Shown here one piece after another: positions 11,827-22,970 of a DNA stretch of 64,000 bases. This DNA is from Pontederia crassipes (lineage: Eukaryota; Streptophyta; Magnoliopsida; Commelinales; Pontederiaceae), in the NCBI GenBank assembly GCA_030549335.1, contig CM060195.1, positions 9,825,501 to 9,889,500 on the forward strand, given 5' to 3'. The notes beneath the pieces are model-generated. The model was not told the origin of the DNA. It searched no databases and was given only the letters and a program-made list of their open reading frames with translations. Position 1 is the first letter of the stretch. Every line of letters begins with the position of its first letter. The translations under genes and the position numbers were made by a program.

Positions 11827-12179
11827 GCTGAAAACCCTAAGGAATCATGGGGGAGCCTCCATTGGGAGGATTCTGGATCAGGAACTGAAGAGGAGGCTGG
11901 AGAAGACCAAGCTGCTGCTGATTTCTACTGTTGACAACTCTTAGTTCAGGATGTTTTCTATCAATTCTTCATACTATTGTGTATCAATCTTTGTAATTAT
12001 GAGGAGCTAAACTCCATTTCTCCTAGGATACGGTAGTAGTGTAATTAGTTATGGATGGGATATGGACAAATCTGATTTCTTCCACTAAAATCTGATTTTT
12101 TGTTTTGCAATTTCTGATTCCTATTTTTGAAATCTGTTTATATGAATATGATTCTATCATTGCAAGATCCTAATTGTAC

Positions 12180-12960
12180 CTACAACTGAAAAGTTGTCAT
12201 TTGATTAATTCTTTATTCAAAAATGAATCAAGAATCAATGCCAAGATTCTAGGTTCTAATCCAATTAGAAATCTAAAATCTGAATTCTGACATCTGTTTT
12301 CTTTCCCAAATCTGATTTCTGATTTCTGAATTCTGTTAAACTTGTTCCTATCATTGTTGAGCCCTGATTTAATTGATAACTGAGAGGTTACTTATGGTTT
12401 CATTCTTGTTCAAAGATGAATCAAGAGGCAATGGTGTTTCCAAGTTTATAATCCCTGATTTATTGCAAACTTTTGAATGCTGAATTCTGATTTTCCCTTT
12501 GCTAATTTCCTGAATCTTTGGATTCTGAGTTGCTGTTGTAAACCCTTGATCTCATTAAATCACTGAGAAGTGAATTCTAGGGATAGTTTGTTGTTCAGAG
12601 ATGAACCAAAGAGCAATGGCAAATCTGAATTCCAATGAGTGATATGTGCTGAATTTCAATGTTGCTAGGTGCTGATTTCTGAATTTTTTGGTTGCTGAAA
12701 TCTTGAAATTCAGGAACCTGCTTGCTATTGTTAAACCTCTAAATCCATTAATCACTGAGAAGTGAATTTTAGTGTTTCCTTGCTGTTCAGAGATGAAACA
12801 AGGAGCAATTGCATGTGCTGAGTTCCCATATATGAATTAAGTGCTGATTTCATCCAACTCTTTAGTGAAAATATGGATTTCATTTGAATTTGCAGCTGAG
12901 AGGCTGATTTAAAATCCTCTTGTAGTTTAGAGATAAACCAATGAGCATTTGCACTAATAT
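12180..12960 (+). repeat. diverged tandem repeats downstream of TATA in LTR of F
   Basis: About five units of roughly 140-190 bp. Each carries a GAGAAG/GAGAGG phrase then TTGTTCAGAGATGAACCAAG (with variants) and GAGCAATGGC. Homologous units occur in D, E and G in different copy number. Confidence 0.72.
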
Positions 12961-13661
12961 TGGATTGATTTCATTCCTGTTTAGTCAATTGAAATAATTC
13001 CTTCATTTTTAAAGTGAAATTGATTGTTATCATTTCAGATTTCACTGAATTGCCAAAAATCAGCAATGGACTTAATCTTGAGCTTAATTTTAATTTGATT
13101 TCAGTCAGGACCTTTTCTAATCCAACTTAGCTAATCAATCATATGAAAATATGATAATTAATCCTAGTTTATTATGCTGTGATAACAGCCCATTTCCAAG
13201 TTGAATTAAAAGTGATACATATTGATAACTTGTTCCATTCCATCTATAATTTAAGTTAGATGAACCTCAAATCCTAGGAGAACCTAGATGAACCCCAAAT
13301 CATAGGAGAACCTTCCTCATTGATAGATAAACACTTTTAGCTTCTAGTTTAACATTTATAATTCAATTTAGATAACTTTTCAAAAATCCAAAAATAGTTA
13401 TCATTTTGCCCAATTAAAAATATGTTTTTCATTCTCTTTACTTTCCTATTTTTGCCACTTAAAGTAGGACTAATCTAGATTGTTTTAGGGAGTCTTTGGC
13501 TTCAAATCATTGAGGATACAACATTTGGGTAGACTATAATTGACCTGTATAATTGCAGTAGAGAGTGAATTAGGGAGTTAAATCAAAAATTGAAAAATCT
13601 TAAATTTGACCCCAAAATCAGCAAGTTATCACTACACCCCTCAATTTCACTACCAAGTTTT

Positions 13662-13679
13662 TGGCGCCGTTGCCGGGGA
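13662..13679 (+). promoter_or_regulatory. primer-binding site of F, tRNA-Asp type
   Basis: TGGCGCCGTTGCCGGGGA, the primer site characteristic of Athila-clade elements, lies six bases after the LTR end. Confidence 0.88.
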
Positions 13680-13843
13680 CTTGAGGCCAATTAGATTAAC
13701 TTAGATAGTTTAGATTAGTTTTAGACTATTTTTCAGTCCATTTATTAGCCCAATTTTTAGTTTTTGCAAGTTATCATTTTGAATTTTCCATTTTTTGTCT
13801 AGTTTTCTTTCTTTTTTGAATTTGATACTTTTGATTTCAATTT

Positions 13844-14050
13844 ATGCAAGATTTGGAGCTTCAAGGAGACCTCTACCTATCTGATCCTGAATTGAAAGAA
13901 GATTCAATAGGAGAAGGAGATTGCAAAGAGAAGAGGCTAGGAGAGGAACTTTTGAGGAGAAGGCTACCAATCAAAACATGGCAGCTCCTAGGACACTTAG
14001 GGATTGTTTTTCACCCAGCGATTGTAGAAAATTATGAGTTTGACTTCTGA
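13844..14050 (+). pseudogene. gag: gag N-terminal fragment of F
   Basis: The start MQDLELQGDLYLSDPELK corresponds to the gag starts at 39476 (C) and 53593 (E). After the Arg/Glu-rich stretch a frame change is visible, because the AAPRT.. block that follows in C and D is read in another frame. The gag core domain and zinc knuckle are missing, and the sequence passes at about 14050 into material not seen in the other Athila copies. Confidence 0.72.
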
Positions 14051-14265
14051 GAGAGAAAGACGAAAAGATGGATATGAGTTAGCAAACTTGGTCCTATGAC
14101 TATTATCAACCAAGTGAAACACCCTTGAGCCAGGAGGAATTGGATTCTATAGTTGAAGATGTTGTGTCCAAAACTCTTCAAAAATATGGTTTTGATGTTG
14201 GAGAACCATCATAAGTTCATTGCAATCAAGGATCACCACAATTTCAGCAGCCCTCTAATGCTTAC

Positions 14266-15231
14266 ATGTATGCCTCACATGGTCATGAAAGTGCAAATTT
14301 CTGGAATCTTGAAGAAGAATTCTCAAGTAGTAATTCTTATGTCCATGACTCACAAAATCATTTGTATTACCATCACAATCAAGGTCAAGTATCAGAATTT
14401 CAAGTTGCAACCATGGGTATTTCAGAAAATCAGCAATCACTTAATCAATCCATAGAAGTGTCAAGAATGGGGATTATGTTGGAGAACTTCATGAGGAGGC
14501 AGGAAAAGCAAACTGCAAACTTGAAAAAATTGTGTATGACAACAGATGTTCTTCAAGCTAGATATCAAGCCTTGGAAGGCAAGTTTTGTTTGCAGTCCAG
14601 TCAAGAAGCCCCACCTATGCAGAATTCAAATTGGCAACCCAAAATCTTGCCAAGGACTCAACCACCTCCATATCAGCCTCCACAAGTTCAAATGCAGAGA
14701 CCTCCTTATGAGCCACAAGTCCAAGCCACTCAATTGACAAAAATGGAGGAGTTGCTGCAACAAATTCTGAAGAAGCAAGAAAAGCAGGAGGAGGCAATGC
14801 AAAAATTGACTACTGAATATGAAACCTTGAGTGCCCATCAAAAAGTTCTTGAAAACCAATTTGCCCAACAAGCCAGCACCTCAACTAGGCCACCAATGTT
14901 TTTCCCAGGACAACCAAAAGTCAATCCTAAGGAACAAGTCCAAGCTGTCCAGCTCAGAAGTGAAATTTTTTTTGAAGAACCCATGAAGCATATTGAGGAC
15001 AGTTCAGCTAAAGCAAATGCAAGTTCAAAGCCTATAGAAGAGCCAATTGAAGAACTTGTGGTGGGAAACCAGGACAAGAACCCTCAGAATGAAGTTAAGG
15101 GTAGGATTTTTGATAAAGTGTCATTCCCACAAAGATTGGTCTCTATATTGGAGCTGAAATCTCTTCCTAGTCCAGGGAATTCATATATCATACATGAGGA
15201 TTCTAGAGATGAGAAGTTAGGAGATTTCTAG
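14266..15231 (+). CDS. chimeric ORF: unrecognised N-terminus fused to Athila gag C-terminus
   Basis: 321 codons open from ATG 14266. The frame is open further upstream to the stop at about 14211. Residues 1 to about 108 are not found in the other Athila copies here. They are Asn/Gln/Ser/Tyr-rich, then a charged helix-like stretch (ENFMRRQEKQTANLKKL), consistent with a short coiled coil. From about residue 112 it is normal gag tail (APPMQNSNWQPKILPR; FFPGQPKVNPKEQ), then the gag-pol link (RIFDKVSFPQRLV). A short LELKSLPS piece resembles the pre-RT region, and the ORF ends shortly after. No zinc knuckle, protease or RT. It may be an expressed structural protein of a non-autonomous element or a chance open frame; function is unknown. 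Confidence 0.5.
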   Translation: MYASHGHESANFWNLEEEFSSSNSYVHDSQNHLYYHHNQGQVSEFQVATMGISENQQSLNQSIEVSRMGIMLENFMRRQEKQTANLKKLCMTTDVLQARYQALEGKFCLQSSQEAPPMQNSNWQPKILPRTQPPPYQPPQVQMQRPPYEPQVQATQLTKMEELLQQILKKQEKQEEAMQKLTTEYETLSAHQKVLENQFAQQASTSTRPPMFFPGQPKVNPKEQVQAVQLRSEIFFEEPMKHIEDSSAKANASSKPIEEPIEELVVGNQDKNPQNEVKGRIFDKVSFPQRLVSILELKSLPSPGNSYIIHEDSRDEKLGDF

Positions 15232-15415
15232 TACAATGGAGGAGGAAATCAAACTGAAAAACAAAGGTCAATCATTGGAAAACTAAGAGATCCATACTTG
15301 ATTAGTGAAGTTGTCCACAGATTGAGATCTCTACTTGATCATATCATACTATTTAAACCTCCTTGACATAAAGAAGTTGTAAATGTCTAGCCTAAGACAC
15401 TAAAGTAGGGCACTT

Positions 15416-15433
15416 CTTGGGAAGTAATCCAAG
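15416..15433 (+). other. conserved hairpin after the coding region, F
   Basis: CTTGG and CCAAG arms around an 8-base loop. D has a perfect 6-bp version (48784-48801) and C a version at 62231-62248. Confidence 0.6.
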
Positions 15434-15885
15434 CCATTTTATATCTAATTTTCTCTGTTTTGCAGGAATAATTCAGAGAGAAATCAGAATCACAACCACC
15501 CTTTCACCTAGGGAGTACCCCTATCCTCAATTTTAATTTTCTCACTAAAATCCCAATGATAACTGATATTATCTTTTCCTTCATGCTGCAATTATCGTAT
15601 TGACATCTGAATTATCATTCATATCAGTTATTCAAATCCATCATTGCTGAATTTTAGTGAATTTTAATGCATTTCATTGAATTGTGCACCCCAAAAATCT
15701 GATATTGAAGATTTCATTGATATCCTTTATTTCTTTGCAGGATTAGTTGCATTTCATGAAGAATGGACCACCCAATGCCTCTAGTTGAGATGCAAAAGGA
15801 TTCAAGTGCCCAATTCCATGAATTTGATACCCTCCCTACCCTCTCCCTTGCCTATATTTTCACCACTGTGGACAGTGCTGAGAAT

Positions 15886-15900
15886 AAGCTTGGGGGAGGA
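15886..15900 (+). promoter_or_regulatory. upstream (second) polypurine tract, F
   Basis: AAGCTTGGGGGAGGA repeats the core of the 3' tract about 1 kb before the 3' LTR. It is conserved in A (25236), C (62573) and D (48300-48313, minus). Confidence 0.65.
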
Positions 15901-16431
15901 AATCTGGTGCTTTTCTAATCTTTACACCATGTTTTCAATCTACTTTAATGCTCATATCATCATTTACCTGTCATTGTTTTGAACAAGTTATCACTCATTT
16001 CTCTCGATTATCACTAGTTATCACTTTTTGGGCTCAATTCAATCCCTGCATTCATTCTAACTCTGAAATGGGTAGAATACTTCATTATGATAGTTGGTAC
16101 ACTCCAATACCAAGTGGCCAATTTGGCCATTAATCTTCTTGCTTTAATTGACATTACCAATTCAGTTGCATTTGAATTAATTTTCAGCTGAAAATTTTTC
16201 TTTTTGTGGGTAACACTAGCTGACATTCATGGATTAAATGGAAAGTAGAAGATGTCGAGAAAGGAGTCAAGGCTCTTGAGGCCATGATAAATAGGAAATC
16301 TTGACTATTTGCATTTAAGGGTCTAAACTATACTTGAGTTTGAACCATTGCTCACTTCATGAACAGAATAGAAAAAGAAAAATGGAAAAAGGAAAAGTGA
16401 AAAGTTGCATTTTGCATTGCATTGCATACAT

Positions 16432-16570
16432 GAATAAAGAGAGTGAAATTCCAAAAAGGAACCTCTACTGAATAAAGTCAGGATTTTTATCCTATGACCA
16501 GCATGAATAAAAATCAGGTCTTGACCTGTTTACTTGCATTTTCATGAATAAAAGTTAGGTGTTAAACCTG
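16432..16570 (+). other. GAATAAA-hairpin array, F
   Basis: Four GAATAAA motifs (16432, 16470, 16505, 16546), each followed by an inverted repeat: TTCC/GGAA, AGGAT/ATCCT, CAGGT/ACCTG and AGGT/ACCT. It is conserved in A, C and D. Confidence 0.68.
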
Positions 16571-16867
16571 TTTAAGCAGTGAAAAAAATCTGTTCATGAA
16601 GAGATTGATGTTTCAAACTTTTTAGTAGAGTTGACAATCCTTAAAATCCAAATCAGTTAATGTTAGTACTTCTTTCATGACTTAAATTTGCTTTAACCTT
16701 TGTGACTCCTCAGCTAGAATTTGGGAATTGGAAAGAATGGGATGGAGTGTTGGCAAAGTGGGAAACTCATTAGACTTAATTAAGCTGATTTTTAATTCAT
16801 TTGTGGACTGTTAATTCAAGTTTGTCCTTAATTTCTGAATGTTTTGCTTGAGGACAAGCAAAAGGCT

Positions 16868-16880
16868 AAGCTTGGGAGAG
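16868..16880 (+). promoter_or_regulatory. 3' polypurine tract of F
   Basis: AAGCTTGGGAGAG lies two bases before the LTR TGATCACTAG. Confidence 0.8.
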
Positions 16881-16882
16881 TT

Positions 16883-19724
16883 TGATCACTAGATGATCAT
16901 ATTATGTTTTTATCCCATTTTTTATTCAAATCACCCTTATCGAGCCCTCAAATTTCCTAACTTGTGGCCAATTATGGTTGGAATGCAAGGATTGTGATAA
17001 CTAGTTTATCTTTCTCATTTTATACCTAATTCCATGTGCATAGAGGTTCTGAATTGTTAAAATCCATAAATATTTCAATTCTATGCCAAGTTATCATTTT
17101 TAGGGCAAGTTATCACTCCAAGTGCACAAGTTATCATTACTTTGATTTAGGTGATTTTCAGTGATCATTCTGCCCTAAATCCATTGCCATCATGAATGAA
17201 TCATATTTAGATGATCATATCTCAATTTGTACAGAATTATCAATCCATTTGAACAAGTTATCATTTTTTAGTGCCAAGTTATCGTTTAAGGGCTAAACTG
17301 TCATTTTGATATGCAAAGCCATCAATTCTGCACAAAGGCATTAAGCAATCATTTAATTACTGTCTTAACTCATTGCTATTCAAATTTGATCTCATTTGGA
17401 TAATCACAACCCAAGTTATGACAAGTTATCATTTTAGTGGCTAAAAGTTATCATTCCGGGTCACTAAGTTATCAACACTATGAAATCCTATCTATATTTG
17501 GTTTATGACCTCATTCACTTGCCACATTAATCCTTTTGATGCCTTTAATGTCTTGAACCACTTTTATTTGGACAATTTTCATGATATGTGCAAAGTTATC
17601 ATTTCGGGTTCCAAAAATCATTAGTTTTGATTTTGGTTTTCATTTCTGCACAACACTAAATCCTATTTGATGTTTGAGTTGATATTGCTTGCTGTCCTCA
17701 TCCTTATTTGTTTATTTCCTATTTGAGGACTTTGATGTTTGTTGTTTTTTCCCTCCTAGCAAGTGAATGTAGCTGAAAAAGGTTGGAAAAGCAAGGGGGG
17801 ACCACTTGCTTTTGCTGTCCAAAAAGCTGTCACAGCAGCTGGAATTTCAGGCCTAGATAGGTGGCTCACATCAGAGGCTAGGGAATAATCTGATGCTGAT
17901 CTAAGGGTTGAGGGAAGTCATATATAAGCTGAAAACCCTAAGGAATCATGGGGGAGCCTCCATTGGGAGGATTCTGGATCAGGAACTGAAGAGGAGGCTG
18001 GAGAAGACCAAGCTGCTGCTGATTTCTCCTGTTGACAACTCTTAGTTCAGGATGTTTTCTATCAATTCTTCCTACTATTGTGTATCAATCTTTGTAATTA
18101 TGAGGAGCTAAAATCCATTTCTCCTAGGATACGGTAGTAGTCTAATTAGTTATGGATGGGATATGGACAAATCTGATTTCCTGCACTAAAATCTGATTTT
18201 TGGTTTTGCAATTTCTGATTCCTGTTTCTGAAATCTGTTTATATGAATCTGATTCTATCATTGCAAGATCCTAATTGTACCTACAACTGAGAAGTTGTCA
18301 TTTGATTTATTCTTTATTCAAAAATGAATCAAGAATCAATGCCAAGATTCTAGGTTCTAATCCAATTAGAAATCTAAAATCTGAATTCTGACATCTGTTT
18401 TCTTTCCCAAATCTGATTTCTGATTTCTGAATTCTGTTAAACATGTTCCTATAATTGTTGAGCCCTGATTTAATTGATAACTGAGAGGTTACTTATGGTT
18501 TCATTCTTGTTCAGAAATGAATCAAGAGGCAATGGTGTTTCCAAGTTTATAATCCCTGTATTACAAACTTTTGAATGCTGAATTCTGATTTTCCCTTTGC
18601 TGATTTCCTGAATCTTTGGATTCTGATTTGCTGTTGTAAACCCTTGATCTCATTAAATCACTGAGAAGTGAATTCTAGGGATAGTTTGTTGTTCAGAGAT
18701 GAACCAAAGAGCAATGGCAAATCTGAATTCCAATGAGTGATATGTGCTGAATTTCAATGTTGCTAGGTGCTGATTTCTGAATTTTTTGGTTGCTGAAATA
18801 CTGAAATTGAGGAACCTGCTTGCTATTGTTAAACCTCTAAATCCATTAATCACTAAGAAGTGAAATTTAAGGTTTCCTTGCTGTTCAGAGATGAACCAAG
18901 GAACAATTGCATGTGCTGAGTTCCCATATATGAATTAAGTGCTGATTTCATCCAACTCTTTAGTGAAAATGTGGATTTCATTTGAATTTGCAGCTGAGAG
19001 GCTGATTTAAAATCCTCTTGTAGTTTAGAGATAAACCAAGGAGCATTTGTACTAATATTGGATTGATTTCATTCCTGTTTAGTCAATTAAAACAATTCCC
19101 TCATTTTTAAAGTGAAATTGATTGTTATCATTTCAGATTTCATTGAATTGCCAAAAATCAGCAAGGGACTTAATCTTGAGCTTAATTTTAATTTGATTTC
19201 AGTCAGGACCTCTTCTAATCCAACTTAGCTAATCAATCATATGAAAATATGATAATTAATCCTGGTTTATTATGCTGTGATAACAGCCCATTTCCAAGGT
19301 GAATTAGAAGTGATACATATTGATAACTTGTTCCATTCCATCCATAATTAAGTTAGATGAACCCCAAATCCTAGGAGAACCTTCCTCATTGATAGATAAA
19401 CCCTTTTAGCTTCTAGTTTAGCATTTATAATTCAGTTTAGATAACTTTTCAAAATTCCAAAAATAGTTATCATTTTGCCCAATTAAAAATCTGTTTTTCA
19501 TTCTCTTTACTTTCCTGTTTTTGCCACTTAAAGTGGGACTAGTCTAAATTATTTTAGGGAGTATTTGGCTTCAAATCACTGAGGATACGACATTTGGGTA
19601 GACTACAATTGACCTGTATACTTGCAGTAAAGAGTGAATTAGGGAGTTAAACCAAAAATTGAAAAATCTGAAATTTGACCTCAAAATCAGCAAGTTATCA
19701 CTACACCCCTCAATTTCACTACCA
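16883..19724 (+). repeat. 3' LTR of element F
   Basis: Near-identical to 10778-13655 with scattered substitutions and small indels; for example, the G-run before GACCA is shorter here. It ends CTACCA before TTAAG. TATA is at 17921, the AAGTTATC array at about 17090-17610. Confidence 0.92.
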
Positions 19725-19759
19725 TTAAGACATGCTGAGAATGTATCCATTTAAATTTT

Positions 19760-22375
19760 TGGTAGTGAAATTGAGGAGTGTAGTTATAACTTGCTAATTT
19801 TGGGATCAAATTTGAGATTTTTCAATTTTTGATTTAACTCCCTAACTCACTCTCTACTATAGTGCACAGGTCAATTGTAGTAAATCCTAAATGTCGTATC
19901 CACAGTAAGTTGATGCCAAAGACTCCCTAAAACAATCTAGACTAGCCCTAACTAAAGTTTTCAGGAAATTAAAGATTTCAGAAAATAGATTTTTAAAGAA
20001 TGACAAAGTGATAACTATTTTTGGACTTTTGGAAATTTATCAAAACTGAATTATAAATGCTAAACTAAGGACTAAAAGGGTTTATCTATCAATGAGGAAT
20101 GTTCTCCTAGGAATTGGGGTTCATCTAGTTCAATTATGGATGGAATGGAATAATTTATCAATATGTGTCAATTTTAACTCAACTTGAAATGGCCTGTTAT
20201 CACAACACAATTAAACCATGGCTAATTATCATATTCTCATATGATTAATTAGCTAAGTTGAATTAGAAGAGATCCTTATTGATATCAAGTTAACATTAAG
20301 CATAAACTCAAGTTCCTTGCTGATTTTACAAAAATTCTTTCAATTTTGGCAATTCAATGAAATCTGAAATGATAAACACCAATTGCACTTTAAACATGAG
20401 GGAATGACTTCAATTCACTAAATAGGAATGAAATCAATCCAATATTAGTGCTAATGATTCTTGATTTATCTCTAAATAGCAAGGGGATTTTAAAGCAGTC
20501 TCTCAGCTGCAAATTAAAATGAAATCCACATTAGTACTAATGAATTGGAAGCATTAAGCACTTGATTACATATGGGAACTCAGCAAATGTTATTGCTTCT
20601 TGGTCCATCTCTGAACAGCAAGAAAACCTTAAGTTCACCTCTCAGAAATCAGGGGTTTAACAATAACAAGGTAGGTTCCACAGAATTCAGGAATTCAGAA
20701 TTGGAAATCAGAAATCAGCAATGAAAAGTTGCAACAATTCAGGGATTGAAACCTTAGAAATATCATTGTCTCTTGATTCATTTCTGAACAAGAATGAAAC
20801 CATAAGAAACCTTTCAGTTGTTAATTTAATTAGGGCTCCACAATGATGAAAACAGATTTAACAAAATTCAGGAATCAGAAATGGGAAAATAGAATTCAGA
20901 AATCAGGAAATCAGATTCCTATTTGGGATTGAACCTAGAAACTTGCCATTGATTCTTAAATCATTTCTGAACAAGAGTGGATCAAAGGACAATCTCTCAG
21001 TTGTAAATACAAATAGGATCTTACAATGTCAAGAACAGGTCCATATGAAACAGATTTCAGAAATCAGAAATTAGAACTTGATTCAGTGCAGGAAATTAGA
21101 AATGTCCATAATCGATCCATAATTAAACTAGACAACTACCCTATCCTAGGGGAGTTAGAATTTAGCTCCTCATAGTTACAAAGTCTGATACACAATAGAA
21201 GAATGGATTGATACAAAACATCCTGAATTGAAGGCTGTCGATAGGAAAAATCAGGATTGCAACTCCTCAGCTCCTTCCTTCCTGCTCAAACCCTTGCAAT
21301 AGCCAACCCCCCTTTCTTCTCCAGCTTTTCCAGCTTATATGTGTTCTCTCCTCACCCTTGGATGCAGATGAGAAGGTTCCATTCCTCTGTGATTATGCCA
21401 AGTGTCCTGGTCCTGAAAATATCAGCAGTGCCAGCTTTTTGGACAGCCAAAAAGCAAGTGGTCCCCCCTCCTTTTTCCTCCTTGTGCAGCCTTTTTTCCC
21501 TGCTAGAAAGGCCAAAACAGCAAGCATCAAAGTCCTTGAATAGAATTTTAACAAATAAGGATTAGGACAATGACAATTATCAGCTCAATTATTAAATGGG
21601 ATTTGGTGTTGTGCAGGAATGAAAATCATAATTAAAAATAATAACTTTGAAGCCCGGAATGATAACTTGCATCATATCATTATAATTATCCAAATATGAG
21701 TGGTTCAGGGCATTGAAGGCATCGGGATTAGGGTGACAAGTAAATGAGGTCAGAAATCAAATGTGGATAAGACTTCATAGTAATGATAACTTGGGTTACC
21801 CGGAATGATAACTTGTTGCCATAAAGTGATAACTTGTTGTAAATTTTGTTGTGATTATCCAAATGTAATCAAATCAGAGCAACAAGGAGTTAGGACAATA
21901 ATTTAATGATTGACTAATGCTTTTATGCAGAATTGATAACCTTGCACATTGAAATGACAATTTTGCCCTAAAAACGATAACTTGACACCAAAAATGATAA
22001 CTTGTGAAATGAAATGATAACTTTGCACAAGTTGAAATATAATCATCCAAATATGATTAATTCATAATGGCAAGGGATTTAGGGCAAGATAATCACTAGA
22101 AATTAGCTAAATTAGAAAAATGATAACTTGCACTTTGGAATGATAACTTGCCCAAAAAAATGATAACTTAGCATAGAATTGAGATATTTATGGATTTTAG
22201 CAATTCAGAACCTCTATGCACATGAAATTAAGTGAAAAATGAGAATGATCAGTTGGTTATCACAATCCATTGCATTCCATGCATAATTGGCCAAAAGTTA
22301 GGCAAAATGAGGGCTCGATATGGGTGAATTGACTAGAAAATGGGATAAATATCTATTGTGATCAGCTACTGATCA
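19760..22375 (-). mobile_element. Athila-type solo LTR G, inverted relative to F
   Basis: The plus strand reads TGGTAGTGAAATTGAGG to GCTACTGATCA, so the LTR runs on the minus strand. There is no primer site on its left and no polypurine tract on its right. Flanks ATTTT (19755-19759) and CTTTT (22376-22380) fit a target duplication with one mismatch. LTR B sequence is continuous across it, which confirms it as an insertion. It has ten GATAACTT motifs (about 21670-22170), a G-rich box near 21465, and about four downstream repeats (20440-21000). Confidence 0.86.
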
Positions 22376-22970
22376 CTTTTGTTGATGTGAATCTCGTTTT
22401 GAAATGGCAGCCAAGAGGTTGATTTTAGATTCTCTTATTATTTAGAGATAAACCAAGAGCATTAGCACTAGTTGTGGATTTGATTGTGTTTATGCATTGA
22501 GCTATAGGTTTCATGATAATCTAATATCAGTTGAAACCCTTGTTGAATCAACCTAACTAACATTCATATGAAAGTATGATACATAGTTTTAACTTTAATG
22601 CAATGTGAGAGCAGTCCTTACAGGTTGAATCTGGGTTTGATTTGTATTGCTAAGTTGTTCTAATCCATTCCATAACAGAATATTAGATGAACTCCAATTC
22701 CTAAGAGAACCTTTCATTGATTGTTAGTTATCACTTTATATCAATTACCATAAAACACCAAAAAGAGTTAACTTAGTCTAGGATTAATCTAGATTAGTTA
22801 GTGAATCTTAAGTTTCAAATCGCTGTGAATACGACATTTGGGTCTACTACTCCGATCTATGCACTTGCAGTTTAGTGAAGTGAGGAGTTTAGACCATATA
22901 TCATTTAGTTGCATTTTCAATTCTGTGCTATAAATCAATCCATTAATCACACTCCACATAATTCACATCA

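Larger units (their letters stand above)
10778..13655 (+). repeat. 5' LTR of element F
   Basis: It starts TGATCACTAGCTGATC and ends TTTCACTACCA. Parts in order: the AAGTTATC motif array (about 10985-11500), the G-rich hairpin (11682-11712), TATA (11820), a conserved leader box near 12000, about five diverged repeats (about 12180-12960), and a conserved end with ACATTTGGGTAGAC. It matches the 3' LTR closely along its whole length. ORFs in it are not genes. Confidence 0.92.
15232..16866 (+). other. 3' untranslated internal region of F
   Basis: Non-coding. It holds the post-pol hairpin (15416-15433), the upstream polypurine tract (15886-15900), a cluster of TTATCAC motifs near 15985-16030, and the GAATAAA-hairpin array (16432-16570). 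No env-like ORF. Confidence 0.75.
10778..19724 (+). mobile_element. Athila-type element F, complete ends but lacking pol
   Basis: It has two long LTRs (10778-13655 and 16883-19724), a primer site for tRNA-Asp type right after the 5' LTR and a polypurine tract before the 3' LTR. The flanks TTAAT (10773-10777) and TTAAG (19725-19729) are a target duplication with one mismatch. The internal region is only about 3.2 kb. It has a gag start, a chimeric ORF with gag C-terminal sequence and a 3' untranslated region. Protease, RT, RNase H and integrase are absent, so it must have relied on proteins from other copies. Confidence 0.9.
9798..22970 (+). mobile_element. Athila-type solo LTR B1, interrupted by F and G
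   Basis: It starts TGATCACTAACTAATC and ends AATTCACATCA. It is flanked by the perfect 5-bp duplication GATGT (9793-9797 and 22971-22975), with no internal region of its own, so it is a solo LTR. LTR sequence survives at 9798-10777, 19725-19759 and 22376-22970 (about 1.6 kb in total) and aligns with LTR B (27522-28942 plus 33182-33247). For example, ATGTATCCATTTAAATTTT followed across G by GTTGATGTGAATCTC matches a continuous run near 28188. It inserted into the calcium-pump pseudogene. Element F and solo LTR G later inserted into it. Confidence 0.88.

Noticed and set aside
21257..21565. 102-codon ORF in LTR G
   Set aside because: Lies across the TATA and G-rich box of an LTR, with composition matching non-coding copies elsewhere.
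22909..22970. N-terminal part of the 80-codon ORF over the calcium-pump fragment
   Set aside because: These codons are the end of LTR B1; pump-like sequence begins only after the GATGT duplication.
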